Shown here in pieces: positions 45,170-57,050 of a stretch of 64,000 nt of DNA. Positions within the stretch are counted from its first letter, which is position 1, and every line of letters starts with the position of its first letter. The position numbers and the translations under genes are program-made. The stretch is from Anthoceros angustus (taxonomy: Eukaryota; Streptophyta; Anthocerotopsida; Anthocerotales; Anthocerotaceae): the NCBI GenBank assembly GCA_010909165.1, contig MU008157.1, positions 992,001-1,056,000 on the forward strand, read 5' to 3'. The notes below the pieces were generated by a model, which was given only the letters and a program-made list of their open reading frames with translations, was not told the origin of the DNA and did no database searches.

Positions 45170-46200
45170 CAGGTTGGATTATATTGTTATCAACTATCGC
45201 ATCTCTAACCTACGGACTAATGACAATGTCCGCATTCAATCGACCTTGCAAATGATTGCTTTCATTTGTGCCTTGCCTCCTCACCTCCCTCTCCCCACTC
45301 TCTATCACCACCCGCTTCCCTCTTTCCATGTACAAGCCTCTCAATATTCCTGCTCAAAGCCTCCCTTGCCTCCATTCATGGGACCTTCCTCTCTATGGCC
45401 TCCGCCTCTTCCTCGGCTATCTTTCCTCCTTCAAGTCTACCTTTCCATTCAAATTCAACCTCCTCCATCCCACAAAATCGCTCTCACCCCTGGTTTGATC
45501 TGGGTGTAAATGCATGCACTCCCAATTGCACCGGACCCTCCGCCAACTCCAACTTTCACCTGGTCTCATCACTCTCCTCTCTATAAAGCTACTATAGAGC
45601 CTTACAAGACCTTCCTCTCCATGAAAAGGCTCGGTTCTTCCAAACCGAACACAACCATCTCGGCTCCATCTTGGGCGTCTCATGGTGGCTCAGCCTTGGA
45701 AGGAATTCACTCTAGGGCCCCGTTCTCCTCAAAGCTAGTCCCGAACTTCTTTCCTTTGTTGATGGACTTTACCATATCCCCTCTACTATCCCCGCTCCTA
45801 AGTCCTCTTATCCTGGTCTAATTATGTTTTTTTCGCCAGATCTCGTGGCCAGAGCCATAAAGAAGCTTTCAAGCAGGACTGCTATTGATCCTGCTGGCAT
45901 CCCTGGAAACCTCTTTCGTTATGTTGACCTTGTCTCACTCTCGTCTCACCTTGCTTCCCTTTTCAATGATGCTCACCCCCATGGATTTCCGGATAGTTGG
46001 TGTGAGAATTATATTCATTCAATTTTGAAGGCTGGTGACCCGTACCTCCCTTCTAACTGTTGGTTTATCACTGTGAGTCCATTTATGCCAAGATTTATAG
46101 CTCTTGTCCGGAGATTCTCACGCTTCTTGGTGAGGAGGCTAAGGTGCGTGCTCGGGTCGAGCTGGTTTTCTCTCACCGAATACTATGGACAACATCTTTC
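45170..46200 (+). pseudogene. LINE fragment, copy 2
   Basis: Counterpart of 21,440-22,480. The RT N-terminus is clearer here: DLVARAIKKLSSR, AIDPAGIPGNLFRYVDL, FPDSWCENYIHSILKAGDP. It then frameshifts through the segment that should read as the motif-1 to motif-2 region. The linker is damaged by many short deletions. No catalytic centre is present. Confidence 0.6.
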
Positions 46201-46640
46201 TTGTTGGATGATCTCCCTTCTTCAAGTCCGCCAATCTTATTTCTACAGTCCTTTGCGTGGTGATTGGGCTTCTTGCGATAATAACAAAGACTTTCACCTT
46301 TCTTTTTGCATCTGTATCCTTTGTCCTTTCTATAGACTTGGCTTGCGAGGTCTTCCACCGTGATATGCCCTTCTTGGAGAAGAGTGTAGAGCTTTCGTTA
46401 CCTTGTGTGGAAAGAACCATCAAGCTCCTCTTCTAGAAGTAATCCAACCACCTCATCAAAAGTTGGTTGATTATCACTTGGATGTATCACTATGGATGTC
46501 CTATAGGATAATAAAAATTGCCTACAAGATGGTGGTAAACTACTTAGCAACAGTGATCACCTTGCCCTCAAGGTTTGATCTCGCTTCCCTCATTTGATCA
46601 ACCAAGCTTTTCAACTTGTTGACATATTCAGTTGACCCCA
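46200..46640 (-). pseudogene. Ty1/copia gag zinc-knuckle fragment, copy 2
   Basis: The minus strand gives KVITV, the LLLEEEL-like region, then KKKGESLCYYRKKPNHHAKDC. The second zinc-knuckle cysteine is now Arg, but the frame through the last cysteine is intact, the opposite lesion pattern to copy 1. From 46,640 to 47,690 the DNA duplicates 22,960-24,030 with no further gene seen. Confidence 0.6.
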
Positions 46641-47694
46641 TGCTCTCTCAAGCCTTGAGTCAATGGCGGCGAGACACAACCTCCTCTACAAATATCACAT
46701 CCTCTGAGGCGGGTGCCTTTTTATCTTTGGTAGGACCTCCCTCCTATTGATGAAACAGTCCCTCCCGCACGTGGAGTAAAAAGTTTGGTCCTTTAGGTAG
46801 GAGGTAGGTAGGAGGTTTCGACCGATTATAGCGGGGCCTTGATTCAGTCGTCATAAGCAGTTGGTGATAGGTCGGTGAGTGCAGAGGTGAGTAGGAATGG
46901 GACTTAGAATCTCCAATAGGTGCTAACTTTTAGGATTTACAAACTAATCATGGCAATTAGTTTTATAGGCAAAAGGTCCTTGGTCTTTGGTAGGTCATAG
47001 TAGGAAAAAGTACCTTGCTCTTTGGAGGATAGGTAGGTGACCCTTGGCCGGGCAGGAAAAAGTTGGAGCGATTATTCCGAGGAGCAAGAAGGCAACTTCC
47101 TTGGCCTTCAAAATCGCGCATGCGGGGGGACTATATATGCGGGTAAAGGGGCGGATATAGCAAATCAGTTTTGAATAGAAGGACCGTCAATGGTGCCACG
47201 AGGTGGACATCGCGATTGGGCGCATCCGAGAAATCCCCATTGAAATGCATGTGCAGCAAAACCCTCGGTAAGCCAAGGTTTGGTCGTTTTGGGAAGTAAG
47301 AAGAGAGACGGCATGGGAGGAGGAAGGCGCCGCGAGCAGTGAGTCTGGAGTTTTTTGCGAAGAGGCGAATTTTTCGGCGAGAGGTTGCACTAGGCGGGCG
47401 GGGACGCAAGGCGGTCTACCACCTTTCTAGAGGAAGCGATTGCGTGCGAGACAAGCAGAGGAGGAGAGCTTGCGAGAGAGAGCTCGGCGGAAGGTTGGTG
47501 AGGAGCTAGGGCGGCGGTGCCAAGAGAAAGGAGCTACCTTTTGGCGCATTCTTGGAGAGGAGTTTGAGGGATCAGCTCGAGTGCGGAGGCGACTTCTCAA
47601 TTCGCGACCTCAGCCTTTTCTTCCTTGCTTCTCCTCTCTAGCTAGCTTGATAGGTTGCTTTCCCTACCAAATTCTATCCTTGTGTGCTCCTTTT

Positions 47695-49885
47695 TATGCG
47701 GATGGTGAGAATTGTGAGGACGGGTGGTGGCACCCCAACTCAAGGAGATGGGAGCAAGGCAATGCTACCACACCTCCCAATCAAGGCAAAAGGCAAGAAG
47801 CATCCCATGCCCGTTCATTGCGCCCCATCCAAATTTCATCTCGAGACTTGGGCGCTTTCGAGCGATATGCTCAAGAATTGAAGATGGAATGGTTGTACTT
47901 GGTGCTGGATGGCACTTTTCAAGCCCAACATTGGTGCGGGGGTGTCTTGGCGGTTCGCGAGCCACAAGAGGAGAAGCCGTGATACCCGAGGATGTCACAG
48001 TCCGAAGTCACCCTGGAACGTGGAAGGTGCGCCATTTTCAGCAGACATATTTGATACCCGAGGCGCACAAGGGAGGGATCATCCCATCGGCCCAGTTTTG
48101 TAAGAATCAGATTCCGGAGGCGGCCATGGATATGTTCCTACGACGCAAGGAGGAAGTTTGGTCTCCTGGTAATGGTTGGCAAGTTTCCATGTTCAAAGAG
48201 AGGAAGTGGAATCTCTTGCCAAGATTTGGTTGGGATTGATCATGCAGCCGGGAAGACCTACATAGGCAATTCCACCTTATGATGATCTATGAGATGTCAA
48301 GGCAAGTTGGTAGATTAGGCGAGCATTCTACATGAGCGGTGGCTCATAGGAATCATTTGATGATGAGCAAGGAGGCCAAAATTAGTTTTGTCTCCACCTT
48401 CCTAGTGCATTTATATCACAGGGAGGAAGTTCTAAAGGAGGAGGAACTGGAGGAAGCTAAGATAGAAGCTTTCTTGGTCCGAGTGGTGGAAGGGGAGCCG
48501 TCCGTGGCAGCAGAGGACCAGGAGGAGGTAGATCGTCGACCACCTGGGAAGAAACCACCACTCCCAGCCCATCAGCATTGGATCAGGAACCAAAAACGAC
48601 AAGGGGAAAGAGAAGGAGCCTATGGCGCCTTCTACGGAGAAGATAGGGAAAGACTCGCGACCACCTACCAGAGGGCTTCACATTAGTAGGCAGCCACCAC
48701 CAGCAGGAGAAGGCTCGGTAGGGACCGGACCACCTACGAAGGAAGTAGTTCCTACGGGAGGAGCTACAACAGAGGACGGACCTACAATGGGAGAACAAGC
48801 TCCAACCGGAGGAGGACAGGATGGGCTTGTCGCCATGGAAGTAGAGGGCGACAAGGAAGAATGCCGAGGAATGTTGGTGAACTACGCACTAGCAGGAAGA
48901 TGGGAGGTGTGATAGGCAGTGGAATCTTTCGAGGAGAATGGCTATCAGTGCAGATTGAATTTGAGGGCACTGTAGATGCCTGTAGGCAGTTTGAGAGGGC
49001 GGCCGGTTAGTCTTGAACTTGGGATGTGAAAGAATTGGAGGATGTGCAGAAGAAGCTGAAGGGAGCCCTGAAGACAACCTCCGAGAAGCAACACTATGTC
49101 CTGGACTTGGCCAAGGAGCGAGATAGGATCACCACCAAGTTGGTGAATGTGTGGGAAATGATAGACCAAGTCTTGGAGAGGGAAGCCATTTCAGCCAAGA
49201 AGGCTGAAGAGATGGAAGCCGCCAAGAATGAGGCGGAAGAACGTTTGAGAACGGCCTTGGAAAGGGTAGGAGAAGTGAACAGAGAGAAGGAGGCAGCTAC
49301 TACCACATCTAGTAAGGCCCGAAAGGACCTTGAAGATGAAAAGGATCTCCTGAGGAAGTTGCGGCCATGGACAAGCGAAGGAATATTACAAAGGAAATCC
49401 GACGGCCTAACAAACGAGAAGCAGGAATGGGACAATGTGGCTAGAGGACTCAGGGAGGAGCTCCGCATCACGAGGGAACTCCTGGACCAGCAGCGACAAC
49501 AATCGAACCACCTTGCCAATGCCTACGGGACCGAGGCAAGGAACTGCAGGAAGAAGGTGCTGACGGTCCGACATACCCTGAAGGCAATACGAGCCCTCAG
49601 GGAGGAACAAGCTAGAGCCACAGCAGCAGCAGTAAAGCGCTTGGTAACAAATGCCAAGCAAAAGATGAGGAGATTGGGAAGCTCACCTTGGAATTGGAAG
49701 GCGGAGATCGAGAGGCCGTTGTGCGAAGGTGGCAAATATGGTGAGTGGGAGGTGTGTCACTACGAGTTAGAATCATGGGCCTTGAGAGAGAAAGTGGCAG
49801 AGTGGCCACTTACTACAACAACCTCGTGGAAACTATTGAGGAAAGATACAATGAGGAGGAAGAGGAAACGGATCTGGCCATCCTA
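47695..49885 (+). pseudogene. Coiled-coil, gag-like remnant G3, cut by the CACTA element
   Basis: Third copy of the G sequence, matching G1 from 24,030. It has the longest clean coiled-coil frame of the three (49,026 to about 49,670): ELEDVQKKLKGAL, VLDLAKERDRITTKLVNVWE, EEMEAAKNEAEERLRTALE, KEAATTTSSKARKDLEDEKD, LREELRITRELLDQQRQQ. Heptad spacing is obvious. A base loss near 49,663 shifts the frame. The copy ends at 49,885, inside GGCCATCCTA, where the CACTA terminus begins. Function unknown. Confidence 0.5.
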
Positions 49886-49898
49886 CACTACTACAAAA
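49886..49898. repeat. CACTA terminal sequence
   Basis: CACTACTACAAAA, the consensus style of plant CACTA ends, preceded by the target triplet CTA (49,883-49,885). Confidence 0.75.
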
Positions 49899-52800
49899 CG
49901 GGGCAGAATATGACGGTGGCCTTATGTCGGCATCATTAGCACGTAGTCCGTTTATGGGGCCGAATGGGGTAACCAACCTTTGGATGTGTCCCCACCTTGA
50001 CGAGGTGGTTAGAGCAACAGTGTCTCGGACATGTCGGCCGTGTCATTACGTGCAAGAAAACAGCGGGGTCATGACCTACGCCATCCAGGTATTCAGGGTC
50101 CAAAACCGATGTCCCTTTCGTCTTTCGAGAGTGTGCACTTGGGGGCTGGCGGCGCTTTGCGTTCAAGGTTTGGTGGTACATTGCCTTGATTAAATCATCA
50201 AACTTCCATGACATGGAGCGACAAGCCTTCGCCGCATGAGAGCTTTTGCAAGGTTTGTTCATCCGAGGATCATCCGAAGTGCTTGGGCAGCTCGCTTCGG
50301 CAACCACAATAACGCCTCTCCCTCCACGGGGCTATCGCGCATCATGGCGGTATTGGTGAGCGAGCCGCCATCATCTGGGTGCCTTTGAGAAGACATGGAC
50401 GGAGTGGGCGTCTGCGGCTTCTCGGCGTTTCCGGTTCATAGCTAAGGTTAAATCATATGCAAACCACGTGTCGTGTCTTGGATAAATCATATGCAAACTG
50501 ACATTGATATTAAGCGCATATTAAATGGGTTTCTTGGATAAATCCCAGGACACACGGGCCCATGCTTGAATCTTTATATGGCGTCGTGAAAACACAAAAG
50601 GTATCTATGGCGCCTATCTTGAACAACATGCCGACAAAAGCACATAGCAAGCAATCCAAGTCCCAAAATTGCTATGCCTTTTCTGATTCCACACCCTATG
50701 TGAGGATAGTGTGCTCAAAATTGAAATGGGAAGTGCCCACACTTGGCCAGGGGTGCATCATACCGCCATCTTCATCAGGCCCCGGCGTTTGGCGTATACA
50801 TCGACAACCACTACAGGGCCGGTGGCCAGGAGCACAAAAGCATAGCCTTGGCACCCAATCGTACGCTCCTTCCTTCCGCCACGTTGTGGCTTGGGACAAC
50901 CACATGTGCCATCAAAGCGAAAGCCCCTTGTCGTTCGGGATGAAGTCAGGTAGCAACATAAAAGCTGCCTGTTGTAGATGAGCGGAAGCGGCTGCGGATG
51001 ATGAAGTTGGCACCTCATCCGGTGCGACACAATCTTCATTGTCCCCGTGCTTGCGGGGCGGACAATTTCCACGCAGCCAGGGCTGTCAAGAGGATCCTCG
51101 CTTGTCCCATGGAGGCCAATTGACCGGGCCATAATACTCCTTCGTGCTACTACGGAGCGGCGAAATCGACTTCAATCACGGAGCTCATAGCAGGTTCGCT
51201 CACGATATCGATGGCGCCCATTCCCTCGGCATACCTCTCGGTGTAAAGGGTGGGTCTAAGTCGATCACGAGGGCGAGAAAATTTGTGGCCGAGGAAAGGA
51301 CTAAAAACATCTTGCTAGCGGGTGAACACCTCCACCAGCCATCTGGGCGCCAGCGCCGCTCCTCCACGGCCGCCACGAAGCTCCGCCTCTCCGGCATATG
51401 GGCCCAGTCTTCACTGCACCACCACCTCCTTCTCGTGCATATGCTCCGTTGGTTGGCCCCCATCCTCTGCACAGGCGGGTTGAATTGAACCGCCCGGCAT
51501 CGTGTCCAGGCGGATAACTCGCCACCTCAACACCAGCGATCCTTCCTTCCACCGGCGGGGATCTCGGCGTCCACCACTGCCCAGATACTGCTTGACACAT
51601 AGTCCCGGAAGGAAGGGCGGGGCACTCCCAAATCCATATGGCGATCGCGCCTCCTTGGTTTGTGTTTGCAGCGTTGTCTCCTCGGCGGCCTCGCACCACC
51701 GAGGACTCACTACCTCCGCCCGTCGTGGTGGGGAGGCTTCCGATAATGTCGCCGGCGTGGGTAGCTCCATCGGCCTCCCGGACACCTCTTGGCTGGCGCG
51801 GCGGGTGGCCATTCGCCCGAGGCGGGAAACCACGGGTGAAGAAGGGAGGGCGGGGAGAATCGTCGATGTTAAACTGCGTCTACCACGTGTCACGCAGTTT
51901 GGGCGTGAAAGTCTTGGCGCAGCGTAACTTTAACTTTCGAGCGGAAAGGATGTGTGGAGATGTGCGTTCTTTCTACCGGAAAACCCCAATTAAGCATGGT
52001 GTCATTTGGACCATCGGTGATCGGGCAAAGTAACCCTTTCACACACTACCAAGTTTTGTGCATCACACACCGCAAAGGCCTCACAGATTAGCCGTGCTTA
52101 GGCGTGAAAGATGGAGTGTGTCTCCCCAATCATGTAGGTAGCCTGTGCAAGCGGACATTTAGGCGATTCAGGTGAGCGTTTAGAAAAGCGCGTTCACATC
52201 GCCGACGGTGGCCTTCAAACCCGCCCATGTGTTGCCGCCATAAATCGGTTGCCACCGGCGCTCGCACCACATGTGTTCGCGATATGGAGGATATGGCCCC
52301 TCCGGCCCGTGATGGGCAGATCCACCATTGTATTGCCCATGTCATATGCTCGGCGTCAAATACGAGCGGACATTTCTCCGTCATGTCGCTTTTGGGATAT
52401 ATTAGCAGTGATGTCTTTTGCTTGTGCAATTGCTGGTCGGAAGAGCTTGCTTCATATGCTTTCGAGCATCGCACTTTGGCACATGTTGCGGGGTCGGCGT
52501 CGATTATTACTTGGCCGCTGGACAAGGAGGCATCCTCCCTCTCCATGAAGAAGAAGGCGGTGCGATGGATATGGAGCAGTGTCCAGCCGGCGAGGGGCAG
52601 GCGTCCTACACACAAGCCAATCCCATCCGGATTGGGGGGTGTGAACAAGATGATGGTGTCGTCTTGACATGCGGTTCATGAGTCCATCCAGACGGGCAGC
52701 GCGATGCTGCGGTAGGCGTAGCCCCTCTTCTACATTCAAGGGCCATGCTGACCAAACCCGTTTGTCGCAACTATTGCACTCCTCAGTATGTGGGACCGAT

Positions 52801-54849
52801 TCAACATATCGGATAGCGGAATGGCGGCCATCTTCCACATTGTAGCGATCTGCTTTTGCCACATCCGAACACCCTCAGCGGTCACGGCGGGAAGATCTTG
52901 TTGCACATCGATCAAAGGAAGGTGCATCCCTCATGCATCAACGGTAGAATCTCTGGGGTGGAGCTGCGGTGATCTCCAATCGGCCCGGTGTGGCGGCCGC
53001 GCAACAAGCCCGGGTTGGCGCCACATGATGCCACAGAAATCCTTTTATTACTTCCCATTGGTGGGCGTCTCAATCGAATGTTTAGGTGCCCTACTCACAG
53101 CGTGGATATGTCTGGTTGCGGCGTAATCGGTCAAGCTCCGCATCATGCGACACTCCGGCTTAGGCAGCCAGCGCCTGAAGATAATTTTAGTGCGGAGGGC
53201 GAGACATCGGCCAGCTCGCACCATAGGCCTTAACCCTTGTGGTCATCGCTCGGCGAAGTCGATTTGGCCCGTGTTGTTGGTTATCCACAACATGCCACCA
53301 TGGATTTGCAACAAACAGCAGTCATTATGTCCATGATTATTCCAGGCCCAAAGCGAGTGCGAATGGACGTTGTATTTAGACCTTGTAGAAGAATTAGGCG
53401 AAATTTGTGGATGGTGTGCCATCGAGGACTTCTCAAACCAAGGTGTGATCCGCGGTTTTCACCTGCGGGCTGGTCTATTGTTTGCCACATGTGATTATCC
53501 GGGTATGGGAAACTTGGCAGGTTGAGGTCATGCGCATGTATCATTTATGGGGTTCAATTACAAGCCGATGGTCACAACAATTGGACAAGATGCTATCTGC
53601 AGGTGCTCGGAGATGGTGCTCGACCTCGGTGATCCCGTCGCGCGTGTGGCGAGATGCCTTGATATACCAAGTGGAGACCATGCCCCGCACAATGGGCGCC
53701 GTCGTCGCGAGATGGACCTCACGGGGTACTGCCTGAAGAAACAAACACAAAGGCATGGGGGTCACTCGCGTCTCACTCATCCTCACGAAGTTTACCATAC
53801 CTCGAGGCGTTTACATAAGTTACGGCTTAAGGATGTGATGCGTGGAGGTGAACAATGCAAAGGCATTTTGGAGTGTATTCTGGGAAGAGTGACACCCTTG
53901 GGGGCCGGTATGACATGGAGGATGCCAACTCAAGCCATGGTTGTGGCCAATTTCGGATGGTGATGAGACCCCATCCCGCAGGTATGTTATGTCATTCGAC
54001 CTGAGCGGTAAAGGCAGATATCGCATGAAGCCCCCACGGCTTTGGTGCAAACATATCTGCGTGCTTTGATGGCCCAAGGTGGGCACGAAAGCCATGATTA
54101 GCACCTTTGATGCAATACTATCTTCTTCCAGCGTTGCGAGGCGGCTAGAAGGCGGCGTGTTGGCTTTGCGCCTCGCCGGAGTGTCTCGTTGGATGTGTAC
54201 CAAAGAGATCGATATATCCATGCTACACACGAGAAGAAGCTTATCGACATCATGGTGGAATTGGAAAAACACATACCAACACATTACGGAATTGATGCGA
54301 CACCTCATCATCCACACAGCAGCGAGGTTGAAACTCATGGGCGGTTCCGTCGATGGATGTACCCCATGGGCGCTTCATGCTTGTCCTCAAAAACCATGTG
54401 CGGCAGCGTGCCGTCCGAGGCGGCCTTGCCACGGTACATCTCTATGGGCGATGCACGCCACGCAGGTTCATGGCGGGTTGCGACCACCTGATTGCCATCA
54501 TGTGGGATACAATGCGGCCGAGTGAGGCACCATCAGGCGAGGAACAACAATTGACCTACACCGGCCGAGTCGTCTACATTGGTACCTGCTCCGCACCTTT
54601 GGCGGAACCCGGAGGCGGGTCGATGCTCATGGGGATGTTGGAATGGATTTCAAGCAATGGATGCGAGGTCGGTTGGCGGATGATGCATAGGCGGTAATAT
54701 AATTATACGTGATCGGCGGCCTCATTAAGACTCGGCAGCTTGATTTTTCGAGGGGCAGAACGGAATTCTAGAGAGAATTGACCTATTGGTCATTGTTTTC
54801 TGCTGATATAGTAAAATTTATTACAAGAGTAAACAATGCCATGTAGGAT
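49899..54849. other. CACTA 3' interior, GC-rich, no assigned gene
   Basis: Open frames of 80-170 codons occur on both strands, but none shows a family signature. AAATCATATGCAAAC is directly repeated at 50,450 and 50,484, and ATGTCGGC occurs at 49,925 and 50,029. These could be subterminal transposase-binding repeats, but the sample is too small to say. Confidence 0.4.
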
Positions 54850-55032
54850 GAAAATAATCCACCATCTATGTTGAAACCATAGCGATGGGTAGAAAAATAG
54901 CACCAAGTGAAAATAATCCACCATCTATGTTGAAACCATAGTAGTAAGGGTGAAAAAATAGCCACCAAGTGAAAATAATCCACCATCTATGTTGAAACCA
55001 TAGCGGTGAGTAGAAAAATAGCCACCAAGTGA
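54850..55032. repeat. 59-62-bp tandem repeat, three units
   Basis: GAAAATAATCCACCATCTAT starts at 54,850, 54,909 and 54,971, followed by GTTGAAACCATAG, a variable GA-rich part, and AGAAAAATAGCCACCAAGT. Confidence 0.9.
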
Positions 55033-57050
55033 ATACCACGTGCATCAAGATAGAGCTCGTTCTGAAATCCCACCAAAATCGCTAATCCCCATGGGTAAAA
55101 CATATCCAGGGTAAATACCATTCATGGGGATCCAGGATATACAAAAACCAACAAAGAAACCTTTTCTTTGCGAGTTTCTGCATATCCGAATGACATGAAA
55201 TACATTAAAATAATAATAGAGTAAATACCCGGATAAGATTGATCCCCCACTTGCTCTAAAACACACATAACATAAATTAAGCTGCGAAAATATTAAGAAT
55301 GAACCACAGGGCAAATGTATATCGACAAGTCAAGACCACAGACGGGCGAACCCGGTGAACCCGCGGTGTAAAGGTCAAACAACGGTGGTCACACAGGTGC
55401 AGCGATCGAGATGGCGATTAGCAGGCAGGAGCAGAACCTGAGACGAGCGAATGAACACAAAAGCAGTTTGACACAAGATGAAAACATACCACGAGTTGCC
55501 CTCTTGGCGGTACAGATTTTGAGTTTCTTGAGGATCTTGTTCAAGCCCCCACTCTCTCACCTTTCGCCGAAGCAAAGTAAGCAATTGAAAAGCACCAAAC
55601 AAAGCTAACAGCAAACTCACGAAAATGCATACAAAACAAAACAAAGAAACTATATATAATGAGTCTGAAATGACACAGTCAACAAGCAGTTTGAGTAAAG
55701 AATGAAATCGCACCATAATTACTTCTGCGGTATTATCCGATTCTGACCGGATATTTCTTGTGAAACTCTTACGCATAAAACATACTAGAAATAATTAAGC
55801 GGGAAGGCCATAAGGGCCAAAGACTTTGGTGCTGAGTCTACAAGACAATGATGAATCTGGGAGATAAGCAACTTATGAGCGGAAGAAAAAAGAACCAACA
55901 CAAAGGTGGAATGACACAACCAAAATTTGCAAGCTATACAATGGACGGACAACCACGGAAATCAATGGTGAGGCTTGAAAGCCCTAAGCGGAAGACACAA
56001 AACAAACGATCGTGCAGGTTATTCTTTCCGGTGTATACATTCTCAAATTAAGTCCTTTTCAAGAAAACTAGGCAAAGCCCACCTTCGAAACATACGGGTG
56101 AGAAGAAGGCGAACTCACATGAGATGCATAACATCTCGAGACAATCGGCCAAAAATGTTAGCGAAACAAATAAACGAGGCATACGGACAAGAACACATGG
56201 CTAAAACTCTATGTTCTATGATGGGCCAGAACAAAAGGCGTAAATTGAACAAAAATAGGAGATAAAGATGTAAACTTCTTTATGCTCTTTAGAAAGCAGC
56301 GGTAACAAAATAAGAAGACTTTGTTGAAGATGAACATCGTGAACAGGCGGCAGCTCAACAAAACAAGAAAAGGTAAAAGACCAATTATCCATCTAACAAC
56401 TCGCGCAAATCGCAGACGTGGAGCGTAAATGGAAACAGGCGCTCATACGCATACTCAAATGTCCAACCAAGAATTTCAAAACTTCAAAACTCCTACTAGG
56501 CCTCCAAAGGTGCGAGGCCTTCATTCTTGTTTATATTGGTTTGAGGAAGTAATAAGAAAAAAGACACGGCAGTGCATGTGAGCAAGGAAAAAGGGCCGAG
56601 CATAGCGTATAGGAACTTAGCGCACACATGGAAGAGTTTTTAACCTCAGACCCTCATTGGTGACAATAGACTGAACACACATAAACAACCGGCTCAAGAA
56701 GTAAGGTCAATAACAGCAGCTGGAGAGGAAAGAGGTACGTACAAAGAACCATCGCCAAACAAACTCAAACACCGCTTCAACTCGACGCTAACACATGTAC
56801 GCCAGCAGACAACTTCGGCACAACCAAACGAAGAAGAGAAAAGAGCGCATACAAAACAGTAAGCAAAGGTATAGCTAAAAGAGCGGAAGGCGCCGCATGA
56901 AAGCAGCCAAAACACCTGAACAATGACATCTACGCCCGGTAGCTTTAAAGCGGTGCAAACCTTAATGGCCAAGGCGAACACCGCCAGCGCCAGGAAGCGA
57001 CGATCAAATTTTGGCTTTCCGGAAGTAGCAATCCCGTATCAACAAACAAA
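55033..57050 (-). other. T-rich intron-like DNA with exon-like islands, minus strand
   Basis: The minus strand is T-rich like plant introns. Short coding-looking islands are bounded by splice-like sites: EWGLEQDPQETQNLYRQEG (about 55,490-55,560) ends at a perfect plant donor, GTATGT, and FALAIKVCTALKLPGVDVIV (ending 56,916) is followed by GTGTTT. This suggests the remains of a spliced gene running from about 57.0 to 55 kb. Inside a CACTA element it could be the TnpA-like gene; nothing in the residues proves it. Confidence 0.3.

Larger units (their letters stand above)
39868..45170. repeat. Duplicated B-block, copy 2
   Basis: Direct copy of 13,976-19,330. Contents and order are the same; small indels are frequent, especially in the satellite. 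Confidence 0.9.

Noticed and set aside
51411-51893. 160-codon minus-strand frame as the CACTA TnpA gene
   Set aside because: Overlapping open frames of similar length lie on the other strand, and no TnpA-like residues were seen.
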